From Polynucleobacter sp. AP-Latsch-80-C2 (GTDB lineage: Bacteria; Pseudomonadota; Gammaproteobacteria; Burkholderiales; Burkholderiaceae), in contig NZ_JACVOY010000012.1 of assembly GCF_018882185.1 (NCBI RefSeq), positions 1-50,204 of the forward strand: a DNA stretch of 50,204 nt, in the 5' to 3' direction. The notes under the pieces are model-generated. The model ran no database searches and was not told the origin of the DNA. It saw only the letters and a program-made list of their open reading frames with translations. The translations under genes were made by a program, and so were the position numbers. Positions 1 to 7,318 of this stretch are shown here, piece by piece (within the stretch, counting starts at the first letter, position 1; each line of letters opens with the position of its first letter).

Positions 1-117
1 AAGGAGCTTAGAATGATCCAAGACCGTTTAAACAACCGACCTAGAAAACGATTAGGATTTAAAACCCCCAATGAAGTATTTATGCAGTCCTTAAACCGTG
101 TTGCACTTCGTGTTTGA
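1..117 (+). CDS. IS30-family transposase, C-terminal end (cut by window edge)
   Basis: The frame is open from base 1 to a TGA at 115-117 and encodes 38 residues. They include NNRPRKRLGFKTPNEVF, which is the usual end of IS30-family DDE transposases (N-R-P-R-K-x-L-x-x-x-T-P-x-E). Only the extreme C-terminus is in the window, so I cannot tell whether the element is intact. No clear terminal inverted repeat was seen in the 30 bases between this stop and the next gene. Confidence 0.75.
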   Translation, partial: KELRMIQDRLNNRPRKRLGFKTPNEVFMQSLNRVALRV

Positions 118-146
118 ATCTACGATTATTTAAAGTGGAGACATTA

Positions 147-641
147 ATGAATATCAAGCTTGCAATAAAAGGGTTGACTACTGTAATTTTTCTTACACAG
201 GTATTAGTAGTAGGCGCACAAAATAATTCAGCTGGCGCGAAAGATTTTGTAATCGTTAAGCCAGATCAAGTGATATGGGGGGATGCTCCCGAAGGAGTAA
301 AAACGACAGTGCTCTTTGGTGATCCAAACAAGCCTGGCATGTATGTAGTTCGGAATATTTTCCCCGCTGGAATTATGAGTACTCCGCACTCCCACTCTCA
401 AGATCGCTTTGTTACTGTTATCAAAGGTACGTGGTATGCCGGTACAGATGCAAGATGGGATCCTGCAACAACAGTTGGATTGCCAGCAGGCAGCATGATG
501 TTTCATCCAGCTGGCGTGGTGCATTTTGATGGCGCAATCAATGGGCCAACAGAGATTCAAATTATTGGTATGGGTCCAGTTTCCACAACTTCAGTCTATC
601 CAAATGAAGGGCGCTTTGGAAAACCTAGAAAGCTAGATTAG
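147..641 (+). CDS. Secreted cupin-domain protein
   Basis: This 164-residue protein has an N-terminal hydrophobic signal peptide (about residues 1-25, ending near VVGAQ), so it is probably periplasmic. The rest is a single small cupin barrel. Motif 1 is visible as PHSHSQDR...VIKGTWYAG, with the HxH metal ligands but Arg where many cupins have Glu. Motif 2 is visible as FHPAGVVHFDG. I chose the ATG at 147 because it has a GTGGAG ribosome site 6 bases upstream and begins exactly at the signal peptide; a TTG further upstream is less likely. It stands alone between a transposase end and non-coding DNA. Substrate and reaction are unknown. Confidence 0.75.
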   Translation: MNIKLAIKGLTTVIFLTQVLVVGAQNNSAGAKDFVIVKPDQVIWGDAPEGVKTTVLFGDPNKPGMYVVRNIFPAGIMSTPHSHSQDRFVTVIKGTWYAGTDARWDPATTVGLPAGSMMFHPAGVVHFDGAINGPTEIQIIGMGPVSTTSVYPNEGRFGKPRKLD

Positions 642-667
642 TAAACCCCAGAACTTATATATAAGTC

Positions 668-716
668 TTTATTTTTGGCGGCACGGGCGAGATTGAGTCC
701 GTGACCTACTCTACGA
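668..716 (-). other. Possible degenerate tRNA 3'-end fragment
   Basis: Read on the minus strand, this stretch ends in CCGCCA after a weak T-arm-like segment. It begins, on the plus strand, with the same TTATTTTTGG joint seen beside the tRNA-Lys fragments at 4045 and 28334. The T-loop consensus is not kept and no anticodon arm is present. It is either a very decayed relative of those fragments or chance. The rest of 642-936 shows nothing I can name. Confidence 0.25.
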
Positions 717-936
717 GCGTTATTACTATCAATGTGATGAAACATATAGCCAGTGTTTTGCTACATGCGGTGGCACTGTGCATATGTATAAGAACGAATG
801 ATTTAATGGTCCGCTTTGCTGTCGGAAAGTGAGACCGTTATCCAGGGCTCCAGTCCTACTGAAACCATTAGAAGCGCTGAGACTGTCTCTTTTGATTGCT
901 ACTTCGAGTAATTTAGGTCTGCCATTTTTGGGCTCA

Positions 937-1356
937 TCACTGAAATCTCGTAACTAGCTGTTCTAGTTGTGTGGGAGGAAGTGCCCCAGAGATTCTTTCA
1001 ACTTCAGTACCATTTTTAAAAATTGCTAAAGTTGGAATGGATCGAATGTTGTATTGCTGGCCGACGGCTGGATTAGCCTCGGTATCGAGTTTGATATGCA
1101 GAACCCTTTCTCCATATTTCATTGCGCTAGCTTGGAAGGTTGGCGCAAACATTTTGCAAGGCCCGCACCATGGTGCCCAAAAATCTACAATGACTGGCAA
1201 CTTAGTCTGAGTAAGAATTTCTTTAAAACTTGCTTGATCGGCCTCAATTGGCCCCAATAGGAGGCCTGACTTACAGACGCCACAAATAGGGTTCTCATTT
1301 AGCCGCTCTAGAGGCAGGCGATTCATTTTCTGACAGTTTGGGCATGTAATAAGCAT
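937..1356 (-). CDS. trxC: Thioredoxin 2 (zinc-binding N-terminus)
   Basis: The protein has 139 residues. Two CxxC pairs (CPNC at 5-8 and CGVC at 25-28) form the zinc-binding N-terminal extension that separates TrxC from TrxA. They are followed by a thioredoxin fold with the redox motif WCGPC (Cys64, Cys67) and the cis-Pro segment IRSIPT. It is a cytoplasmic disulfide reductase, in known family members linked to oxidative stress. The ATG at 1356 has AAAGGGA 8 bases upstream; an in-frame TTG two codons earlier is less likely. It is transcribed divergently from a peroxiredoxin gene, which it may serve as reductant (inference). Confidence 0.92.
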   Translation of the reverse strand: MLITCPNCQKMNRLPLERLNENPICGVCKSGLLLGPIEADQASFKEILTQTKLPVIVDFWAPWCGPCKMFAPTFQASAMKYGERVLHIKLDTEANPAVGQQYNIRSIPTLAIFKNGTEVERISGALPPTQLEQLVTRFQ

Positions 1357-1410
1357 TACCAATTCCCTTTGAGCACGGTTAGCGTTAAATTAGTTCACTA
1401 GATCCATTTT

Positions 1411-1446
1411 ATTATCTACCCCATTGGTTTTTAATAGGGGGTAATA
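1411..1446. promoter_or_regulatory. Inverted repeat between divergent trxC and peroxiredoxin genes
   Basis: ATTATCTACCCC on the left mirrors GGGGGTAATAT on the right, with about 14 bases between. It lies 30 bases before the peroxiredoxin start and 55 bases before the trxC start. Its position makes it a candidate operator for both genes. No known regulator consensus is recognised with confidence. Confidence 0.45.
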
Positions 1447-1475
1447 TGAATAAACTATTTAATTAAGGAGTGAAT

Positions 1476-2132
1476 ATGTCGCTACGTATAAATGATGTTG
1501 TACCAAACTTTACAACTGACTCCACTGCGGGAAAGTTAACATTACACGATTGGATGGGTGATAGTTACGCCATTTTATTTTCGCATCCAAAGGATTTCAC
1601 ACCAGTATGTACGACTGAGTTTGGCGCAGTTGCCAAACTAGCCCCAGAATTTGCTAAGCGCAATACTAAGGTTATGGGTGTATCTGTAGACAGCGTAGAA
1701 GATCATCAAAAGTGGAAAAAAGATATTGCTGCTTTTGCTGGAGCGCCTGCAGACTTCCCAATCATTGACGATACTTCATTGCAAGTAGCTAAACTGTATG
1801 ACATGTTGCCGGCAGATGCTTATTTGCCAGATGGCCGTACACCAGCCCATAGCGCCACCGTTCGTACGGTATTTATTATTGGCCCAGATAAAAAGCTGAG
1901 GCTGACTATGTCCTATCCAATGTCTGTTGGACGTAATTTTGCGGAGATTCTTAGAGCGTTGGATGCCATTCAAATTACCGATGGTGTACCGTTAGCAACT
2001 CCCGCAAACTGGACTCCAGGTCAAGACGTGATAGTGGGCTTAGCTTTAAATGATGAGCAAGCAACCGCAAAGTATGGTGAGCTTGATAAAAAGTTGCCTT
2101 ATCTGCGCTATGCAAAGTCACCTAAGAAATAA
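1476..2132 (+). CDS. Peroxiredoxin, 1-Cys (Prx6/AhpC-TSA) type
   Basis: The 218-residue thioredoxin-fold peroxidase reduces H2O2, peroxynitrite or alkyl hydroperoxides. The peroxidatic site HPKDFTPVCTTEF is present (Cys about 45). The long C-terminal domain (from about residue 160, with GQDVIVG) and overall length match the Prx6 group rather than the shorter AhpC group. The ATG at 1476 follows AAGGAG by 5 bases. A GTG two codons upstream overlaps that ribosome site and is unlikely. The gene is divergent from trxC and followed by its own terminator. Confidence 0.92.
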   Translation: MSLRINDVVPNFTTDSTAGKLTLHDWMGDSYAILFSHPKDFTPVCTTEFGAVAKLAPEFAKRNTKVMGVSVDSVEDHQKWKKDIAAFAGAPADFPIIDDTSLQVAKLYDMLPADAYLPDGRTPAHSATVRTVFIIGPDKKLRLTMSYPMSVGRNFAEILRALDAIQITDGVPLATPANWTPGQDVIVGLALNDEQATAKYGELDKKLPYLRYAKSPKK

Positions 2133-2158
2133 ACGAGGTAATATTTCTCCCATCTAAG

Positions 2159-2183
2159 GCCACCCTCGAGTGGCTTTTTTTTT
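2159..2183 (+). terminator. Rho-independent terminator of the peroxiredoxin gene
   Basis: Stem GCCAC/GTGGC with a 6-base loop (CCTCGA), followed directly by nine T residues, 26 bases after the peroxiredoxin stop codon. Confidence 0.85.
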
Positions 2184-2210
2184 ACTTAGTTCTCAACACG
2201 GGTCCTTAGG

Positions 2211-2340
2211 CGACAACGGATAGTGAGGCTGTTACTCTAAATTTTTCTGATTCTGTAATGAAAAAGCTCCTTAATATGCATTTAAAGGCTATATTTAGGG
2301 CGGGTTGGACTAGACGAACTCGCGACCAACGGATTACCAA
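2211..2340 (-). repeat. Dispersed repeat copy A: decayed tRNA-Lys 3' end with flank
   Basis: The plus strand reads CAACGGATA ... TCTGTAATGAAAAAGC ... CCTTAATATGCAT ... CGAACTCGCGACCAACGGATT. The same blocks occur in the same order at 3973-4128 and 28255-28385. On the minus strand the right end corresponds to the anticodon-stem and T-arm part of tRNA-Lys. In this copy the acceptor end has mutated (GGGCGGGTTGG instead of GGTGGGTCGGG). It is a remnant with no functional tRNA. Most of the 440-base gap 2133-2574 is this repeat; the remainder is the leader of the cold-shock gene. Confidence 0.7.
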
Positions 2341-2574
2341 AGCACTTTTACCTGTTTCTATGGCTGTTATAGAGGTGATATCTTAATAAGATACCTTTTA
2401 TGGCCAAAGTAGAGTAAAATCCAATTAGCGATTTTCAAGCTAATAGTGTTGTTGTACTAGTAATTAACACCGCAGTTCTGCGATAGTTCTTTTTAGCATC
2501 TCCCCCGCCATTCTTGACTTTCGCCTCATTTGGGGCATTATCCCTTTTTATATTTTTTTAAGGAATAGTCAGAT

Positions 2575-2778
2575 ATGGCAAACGGAATTGTGAAATGGTT
2601 TAACGATGCTAAAGGCTTCGGCTTTATTACCCCTGAACTCGGTGGCGAAGATTTATTTGCCCATTTTTCAGCAATTAATAGCAACGGATTTAAGTCATTA
2701 GCTGAAGGTCAAGCGGTTACTTTTGATGTTACTACTGGCCCTAAAGGCAAGTTAGCATCCAATATTCAACCTGTTTAA
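2575..2778 (+). CDS. Cold-shock protein (CspA family)
   Basis: A 67-residue single cold-shock domain with both RNA-binding motifs: KGFGFI (RNP1) and DLFAHFSAI (RNP2). It is a cytoplasmic nucleic-acid chaperone. The N-terminal pattern [18 protein letters not shown] is typical of the family. The ATG follows TTAAGGAATAG by a few bases. It has its own downstream hairpins and is followed at once by an infA-type gene, a pairing seen in other betaproteobacteria. Confidence 0.95.
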   Translation: MANGIVKWFNDAKGFGFITPELGGEDLFAHFSAINSNGFKSLAEGQAVTFDVTTGPKGKLASNIQPV

Positions 2779-2785
2779 ATCAGAA

Positions 2786-2848
2786 GCAAATATCAGGCGG
2801 ATATTGTTTGCCTGGTTCAAAGCCCAGCATGACTGGGCTTTTTATTTT
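2786..2848 (+). terminator. Tandem hairpins after the cold-shock gene
   Basis: The first stem pairs GCAAATATC (2786-2794) with GATATTGTTTGC (2800-2811), with one bulge. The second, AGCCCAG (2821-2827) with CTGGGCT (2833-2839), is followed by TTTTTATTTTTA and is a standard rho-independent terminator. The infA-type gene starts only 16 bases later, so its transcription probably relies on read-through or a promoter inside this stretch. Confidence 0.8.
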
Positions 2849-2863
2849 TATTAAGGATGTTAA

Positions 2864-3124
2864 ATGGCAAAAGAAGAGTTGCTTGAAATGGAAGGTCTTG
2901 TTGATGAAATTCTGCCAGATTCTCGTTATCGGATTACTTTAGACAATGGCCATAAGCTTATTGCCTATACAGCAGGAAGAGTCAAAAAAAATCACATCCG
3001 TATATTGGCTGGAGATAAGGTTTCTTTAGAGGTCTCTCCCTATGACTTGAGCAAAGGCCGTATTACATTTAGACATATTGAGAACAAGCAATCTTTTGGT
3101 GGTGCGCCGAAGAGGCGATATTGA
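2864..3124 (+). CDS. infA: Translation initiation factor IF-1
   Basis: An 86-residue S1-like OB-fold protein. It has the IF-1 landmarks [21 protein letters not shown] and [24 protein letters not shown]. The C-terminus ends in basic RRY and is about 14 residues longer than E. coli IF-1, as in betaproteobacterial paralogues. IF-1 binds the ribosomal A site with IF-2 and IF-3. Its place behind a cold-shock gene, outside the ribosomal-protein operon, suggests a second, stress-linked infA copy (inference). The ATG follows AAGGATGTTAA. Confidence 0.9.
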   Translation: MAKEELLEMEGLVDEILPDSRYRITLDNGHKLIAYTAGRVKKNHIRILAGDKVSLEVSPYDLSKGRITFRHIENKQSFGGAPKRRY

Positions 3125-3202
3125 TAGCTTTCAGATTAAAACCGCAAGTTAATTTAATATTTTCAAAGAATCTCAGGTGTTTGTCGGGACAGCTTCAGGC
3201 AA

Positions 3203-3245
3203 CCAGGAAACACTCAAACCACCTTCGGGTGGTTTTTTCATTTGG
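3203..3245 (+). terminator. Terminator after infA, left member of a repeated pair
   Basis: Stem AACCACC/GGTGGTT around a TTCG loop, then TTTTTT. The 43-base segment, including upstream CCAGGAAACACT and downstream ATTTGG, recurs nearly unchanged at 3899-3940. The two copies flank the HXXEE gene. Confidence 0.85.
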
Positions 3246-3278
3246 TCTTTAGTGGTGTTTGAGGTATGGTGATGCTTA

Positions 3279-3872
3279 ATGATGAACAGAATATATAAAA
3301 ATTGGGTTTATGGCGGTTTCTTAGCCGGATTACTCATGCTGCTTTTAATGCCGCTGCTCACTATAGGCTGGCCAACTCAACTGAAACTTTTCTATTTAGC
3401 CTTACCTATCTATATGCTTCACCAGTATGAAGAATGGGATGATGACCGATTTAGAATTTTTCTTAATAATCATCTAGGGCGCGGTCGGAATCTTTTAACT
3501 CACAAAGCTGGATTCGTGATCAATATTTTTGGAGTATGGGGTGTTATTGCTGCTTCACTCTATTTGGCTTTTTATGTAAATCCTGGCTTTGGTCTTATAG
3601 CTACCTACCTTGTTTTAGTTAATGCGTTTGTTCACATTTTGGCCGCATTCATTTTGCGTTCTTATAACCCTGGATTGATTACTGCCATTGTTTTATTCAT
3701 CCCTCTGGGCTTTTATACGCTTTATCAAGAAAATTTTGGTAGTGATCGAGCATTCCAATATTTAGGAATTGCCATAGCAATACTGATCCATGCGGGGATA
3801 ATGGGGCATCTTTTAAGAAGGCGCAAACAACTCAGCAATACTATTAATAAGAATACAGTTAGGCATCCTTAG
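3279..3872 (+). CDS. HXXEE-domain integral membrane protein
   Basis: A 197-residue membrane protein with about six hydrophobic segments. It contains the diagnostic HQYEE (His48-Glu52) of the HXXEE family, followed by the charged stretch EWDDDRFR. A basic, soluble C-terminus ends the protein. HXXEE proteins have no established function; the conserved His and two Glu near a membrane suggest a metal-dependent activity (inference). Two ATGs are adjacent at the start, and neither has a strong ribosome site. The gene sits between two nearly identical terminator segments and next to tRNA-Lys remnants, so it may be imported cargo. Confidence 0.7.
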   Translation: MMNRIYKNWVYGGFLAGLLMLLLMPLLTIGWPTQLKLFYLALPIYMLHQYEEWDDDRFRIFLNNHLGRGRNLLTHKAGFVINIFGVWGVIAASLYLAFYVNPGFGLIATYLVLVNAFVHILAAFILRSYNPGLITAIVLFIPLGFYTLYQENFGSDRAFQYLGIAIAILIHAGIMGHLLRRRKQLSNTINKNTVRHP

Positions 3873-3898
3873 TCGCCGGTCTATTCCACCCCGAGCTA

Positions 3899-3940
3899 CC
3901 AAGAAACACTAAAACCACCTTCGAGTGGTTTTTTATTTGG
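3899..3940 (+). terminator. Terminator after the HXXEE gene, right member of the repeated pair
   Basis: Stem AACCAC/GTGGTT, then TTTTTT. It shares CCA(A/G)GAAACACT upstream and ATTTGG downstream with the copy at 3203-3245, so more than the hairpin is duplicated. Confidence 0.85.
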
Positions 3941-3950
3941 CCGTCGACTT

Positions 3951-4128
3951 TGTGTCGTTAACAGAAGTTGACACCAACGGGCATGAAGTCTGCTGCTCTA
4001 AATTCTTCTCCATCTGTAATGAAAAAGCCTCCCTTAATATGCATTCAAGGGCTTTATTTTTGGTGGGTCGGGCGAGATTGGCTTCGCCTAAACTGCGTTT
4101 TTGAACTTGCGACCAACAAATTAAAAGG
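3951..4128 (-). repeat. Dispersed repeat copy B: tRNA-Lys 3' end with 22-base insertion
   Basis: From 3973 it carries the blocks CCAACGG, CTCTAAATTCTTCT, CTGTAATGAAAAAGC, ATATGCATTCAAGGGC and TTATTTTTGGTGGGTCGGG seen in copy C. On the minus strand this is tRNA-Lys acceptor and CCA plus the terminator beyond it. The T-arm is broken by about 22 extra bases at 4079-4102 relative to copy C, and the anticodon-loop end reads CTTTTAAT. Just upstream (about 3951-3975) an imperfect palindrome GTGTCGTTAAC...GTTGACAC resembles the sites beside the two recombinase genes. It fills the gap 3873-4247. Confidence 0.75.
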
Positions 4129-4247
4129 CCTAGTTAGACGCTGGCGGGCTCAGGGTAGCGCGGAAATACACGATCGGACATTTGATGAAGTATCTCTTTT
4201 GGCTATTAAAACTTGCTTGATTATCGGATTCAGAATCCCTTATTTCA

Positions 4248-5684
4248 TTACATCTCTATATGTGCTCTTAAGCCAAAGAAGTTTACTGGGCCTCGAGCGG
4301 AGTTATAGGCGGGATTGGCAATGCGTTGGTAGTCAGCCGAAATAAACAACTCCTTATAAACTTTTGCGCTATAAAAAGTTTCTAATATTTGTTCTTTCTT
4401 ATAGCTAAGCGCGCCATCGCCGATAAATGCCGCCATGCCACCTTGCTGTAAATAGCTAATTTGCGACGAAGAGATTCCATTGATGGCATAACCTATGCCA
4501 ACTGTATCTTTGGGGCGCGACCAGCTGGAGCCTTTGATGCTTACACCACCTGATAGTGATCTACTGATATCTACAGTCTGCGCTTCTGTTGTTCCTGGAT
4601 TCCAACTCCAGCGACCAAATATCCCAACATCTTCATTAATGGCCTGTTCTATATTTAACCCATAGCCCCATGAACTTTGTGCCGCTTTGCGAACACTAGT
4701 GACATCAGGAGTGCTGTTGGTTTGTTGAGCTTGGTTAATCGCATTTTGATAATTGCCCATGAAGGCATGCTGTTGATAGTAAAGAGCTCTGACTGCTCCT
4801 GGCTTGCCCCAGAGTTCATGTTCATGGGTTAATTCAATTTGATTGCCGTAGTCTTGGCTCATGCTGTAATCAAGTTGAGCGGTATTGGGAATAGTGGGCA
4901 TTGCCAGCCTTGCCGCTTTTAAAATCCAATCATCTTGATACCACTCGGCTACAACACCATAGGTATAGCCTTTACTATCTGCAGCATAGCCATATGCGCC
5001 CATAGAGAAGAGGGCAAAGTTCTGAAACTGTGCGCGAGGATCGTGACTGTAACTATTTTGGTCAAAGAAATCTAATGTGGCGAACTTACCGTAGGTAAGG
5101 ACGATTCTATTCTTATCAAGATTTCCAGCAAGCTGATTGGGCCCACCTTCAATATGCTCTTTGCCTCCACCTAAGCCAAAGGTCTGTCGAATAAAAGCAC
5201 GAGCGGTATAGTAGATGGGTGGAGCATATGAACCTTTTTGTAATTCACCATTTTGAAATCCACCTAGACCCACAAGTTGTCCGTTAAAAGGCGTTCCTTC
5301 AAACATTTCTGGGTTCCAGTAGACTTCAGCTCCTTCCCAGAGTCTCGCACCTAAAAAAGCAGTAGCGCTTAATGTATAGCTTTTCCCACCACCACCTTCA
5401 GATTTATTGAGAAGACTGTTTTGTCCGTAGTAGGGCGAGTTGAAGTTATTTTTCTGTTGAACGATATAAGTGGATTGTCCATGAACACTCCATTGCTCCG
5501 TTTCTCCCTCTAACGCATAGGCACCGTCAACTTTAGGTGAGTCACTGACAGGTGCTTCAGCCAAAATAATTGGTAGATCGCTAACAGGCGCTTCTGCTTT
5601 CGCAGGCGAAGACAGTACACCCAAATAAAGGGTGCCAACTATGCCTATAAGGGCTGTGCGGCTAGAGCCATTTGAGAAAAACAT
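4248..5684 (-). CDS. Outer-membrane porin, probably carbohydrate/alginate-type, iron-responsive
   Basis: A 478-residue protein with an N-terminal signal peptide (cleavage near SPAKA-EA), then an Ala/Pro-rich linker containing the repeat AEAPVSD twice. The long body is rich in alternating aromatic and small residues, and the terminal residues HIEM lack a strong Phe end. Stretches such as RLWEGAEVYWNPEMFEG and YSHDPRAQFQNFAL resemble OprB-like carbohydrate-selective porins. It would let small solutes through the outer membrane. Fur-box-like palindromes 20-70 bases upstream suggest iron repression, so the solute may be linked to iron rather than sugar (inference). The start ATG at 5684 is the only good choice before the signal peptide. 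Confidence 0.75.
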   Translation of the reverse strand: MFFSNGSSRTALIGIVGTLYLGVLSSPAKAEAPVSDLPIILAEAPVSDSPKVDGAYALEGETEQWSVHGQSTYIVQQKNNFNSPYYGQNSLLNKSEGGGGKSYTLSATAFLGARLWEGAEVYWNPEMFEGTPFNGQLVGLGGFQNGELQKGSYAPPIYYTARAFIRQTFGLGGGKEHIEGGPNQLAGNLDKNRIVLTYGKFATLDFFDQNSYSHDPRAQFQNFALFSMGAYGYAADSKGYTYGVVAEWYQDDWILKAARLAMPTIPNTAQLDYSMSQDYGNQIELTHEHELWGKPGAVRALYYQQHAFMGNYQNAINQAQQTNSTPDVTSVRKAAQSSWGYGLNIEQAINEDVGIFGRWSWNPGTTEAQTVDISRSLSGGVSIKGSSWSRPKDTVGIGYAINGISSSQISYLQQGGMAAFIGDGALSYKKEQILETFYSAKVYKELFISADYQRIANPAYNSARGPVNFFGLRAHIEM

Positions 5685-5704
5685 CGTAAATTACAAATAT
5701 GCTA

Positions 5705-5755
5705 AATGAGAATAGTTCTTATCTTATCAGATAATTGAGAATGACTCTCAATTAG
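5705..5755 (-). promoter_or_regulatory. Two Fur-box-like palindromes upstream of the porin
   Basis: The plus strand shows AATGAGAATAGTTCTTATC (from 5705) and ATTGAGAATGACTCTCAAT (about 5733-5751). The second is an almost perfect palindrome with the GAGAATGA/TCTCA half-sites of Fur boxes in gamma- and betaproteobacteria. Both lie in the promoter region of the minus-strand porin. Confidence 0.65.
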
Positions 5756-5777
5756 AACCAGACCGCCGAAAATTGTC

Positions 5778-5801
5778 AAAACCACCTTCGAGTGGTTTTT
5801 T
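5778..5801 (+). terminator. Orphan terminator hairpin
   Basis: AACCAC/GTGGTT stem followed by TTTTTT on the plus strand, the same sequence family as 3217 and 3913. No plus-strand gene ends before it, so it is either a stray copy or an insulator ahead of the urea operon. Confidence 0.55.
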
Positions 5802-5886
5802 CTATAGTTAATCCCGACTGGTTCATTTCATTTCTCTATATCGGCTTGCCTCTTTAGCGTGCGCTTATGTAATTTCCATGTCCCTA

Positions 5887-5932
5887 TTTGGTGCATCAGC
5901 ACGTTTCTGGTGATTATTCCCATTTGCACCAA
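5887..5932 (+). promoter_or_regulatory. Candidate nitrogen-control half-sites before urtA
   Basis: TTTGGTGCA (5887-5895) and TTTGCACCAA (5923-5932) are inverted copies of the TGGTGCA half-site typical of NtrC enhancers, here 27 bases apart instead of forming one 17-base site. No convincing sigma-54 -24/-12 promoter was found. Urea uptake operons are commonly nitrogen-controlled, which is the only reason to propose this. Confidence 0.3.
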
Positions 5933-6006
5933 TATGAAACACCCTCTAATGGTCGTAGGCATTCAGTACCCGGGCCCACATGACTAATTTACTCAAGAGG
6001 TGATAT

Positions 6007-7266
6007 ATGAAACGTAGATCGATTTTGAAGTTATCCGCTTTAGCAGCAGCTTTAAGCTTTACTGGCTTAAGCCATTTGGCTATGGCTCAAAGCAAAGAAC
6101 CTATCAAAGTAGGTATCTTGCATTCCTTATCAGGAACGATGGCTATTTCTGAGACATCACTGAAAGATATGGATTTGATGGTCATTGACCAAATTAACAA
6201 AAGCGGTGGCGTATTGGGTCGTCAACTAGAGCCAGTAGTAGTAGATCCTGCTTCTAATTGGCCATTGTTCGCAGAGAAAGCGCGACAGATGCTCACTAAA
6301 GATAAGGTTGCAGTGGTATTTGGTTGCTGGACTTCAGTATCTCGTAAATCTGTATTGCCCGTATTTGAAGAGTTGAATGGTTTGCTCTTCTATCCAGTGC
6401 AATATGAAGGTGAAGAAATGTCCCGCAATGTGTTCTACACGGGCGCAGCCCCAAATCAACAAGCTATTCCAGCGGTTGAGTATTTAATGAGCAAAGAGGG
6501 CGGCGGCGCTAAGCGCTGGGTTCTCTTGGGCACTGACTATGTATACCCACGTACAACAAACAAAATCTTGCGCGCTTTCTTGAAGTCAAAAGGCGTTAAG
6601 GATGAGGATATTCAAGAGACTTACACACCATTCGGTCACTCTGACTATCAAACAATTGTTGCCAATATTAAGAAGTTCTCACAAGGTGGTAAGACTGCAG
6701 TTGTTTCTACCATTAACGGTGACTCAAACGTTCCTTTCTACAAAGAATTGGGTAACGCTGGCTTGAAGGCTAAAGATGTTCCAGTGGTTGCCTTCTCTGT
6801 AGGTGAAGAAGAGCTGCGCGGTGTTGATACCAAGCCACTCGTAGGTCAATTAGCGGCATGGAACTACTTCATGTCAGTGAAAAATCCAGTGAATGATGCA
6901 TGGAAAAAAGAATGGGCTGCTTACTCCGTAGCGAAGAAGTTGCCTGGTGCTAGCAAGCCTTTGACAGATGACCCAATGGAAGCCAGCCGCACTGGTATCT
7001 TGATGTGGAAAGCCGCTGTTGAAAAAGCCGGTACAACTGATGTTGATGCTGTTCGTAAGGCAATGATTGGCCAAAAACTCAATACTCCAAGCGGATATGT
7101 TGAAGTCATGGGTGCTAATCATCACTTGTCTAAGCCAGTCATGATTGGCGAAATCAAGGCTGACGGTCAGTTCAATGTGATCTACAAAACTCCAACAGCT
7201 ATTCCAGCTAAACCTTGGAGTCCGTATATCGACGGTAACGCAGGTAAGCCTGATTCAGTACAGTAA
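6007..7266 (+). CDS. urtA: Urea ABC transporter, substrate-binding protein
   Basis: A 419-residue periplasmic protein of the branched-chain amino-acid/amide-binding type. The signal peptide covers about residues 1-27 (ending SHLAMAQ). The mature protein begins KEPIKVGILHSLSGTMA and includes GCWTSVSRKSVLPVFE and YPVQYEGEE, stretches strongly conserved in UrtA. It captures urea and delivers it to UrtBC. The ATG follows AAGAGGTGATAT. It is first in the urtABCDE-ure operon, and a GC-rich hairpin separates it from urtB, which may let it be made in excess over the membrane parts. Confidence 0.96.
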   Translation: MKRRSILKLSALAAALSFTGLSHLAMAQSKEPIKVGILHSLSGTMAISETSLKDMDLMVIDQINKSGGVLGRQLEPVVVDPASNWPLFAEKARQMLTKDKVAVVFGCWTSVSRKSVLPVFEELNGLLFYPVQYEGEEMSRNVFYTGAAPNQQAIPAVEYLMSKEGGGAKRWVLLGTDYVYPRTTNKILRAFLKSKGVKDEDIQETYTPFGHSDYQTIVANIKKFSQGGKTAVVSTINGDSNVPFYKELGNAGLKAKDVPVVAFSVGEEELRGVDTKPLVGQLAAWNYFMSVKNPVNDAWKKEWAAYSVAKKLPGASKPLTDDPMEASRTGILMWKAAVEKAGTTDVDAVRKAMIGQKLNTPSGYVEVMGANHHLSKPVMIGEIKADGQFNVIYKTPTAIPAKPWSPYIDGNAGKPDSVQ

Positions 7267-7281
7267 TTCTCTATAGAAATT

Positions 7282-7303
7282 CCCTCCCCCAGGCGGGGGA
7301 GGG
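7282..7303 (+). promoter_or_regulatory. Strong intercistronic hairpin between urtA and urtB
   Basis: A perfect 9-base GC stem, CCCTCCCCC (7282-7290) with GGGGGAGGG (7295-7303), and a 4-base loop. No T-run follows, so it is not a normal terminator. It would protect the 3' end of a urtA mRNA or cause partial termination. It also locks up the only GGAGG sequence before urtB, whose ATG is 15 bases later. Confidence 0.75.
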
Positions 7304-7318
7304 CTTTCAAAAACATTC

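Noticed and set aside
3968..4345. A 125-residue open frame beginning MTPTGMKSAALN
   Set aside because: It runs through the tRNA-Lys repeat and into the 3' end of the minus-strand porin, and has no ribosome site or recognisable domain.
5887..5990. A sigma-54 promoter for urtA
   Set aside because: No GG-N10-GC pair with the right flanks was found; only the inverted TGGTGCA half-sites remain as weak evidence.
7282..7303. A rho-independent terminator ending the urtA transcript
   Set aside because: The stem is strong but the following bases are CTTTCAAAAA without a T-run, and urtB clearly continues the operon.
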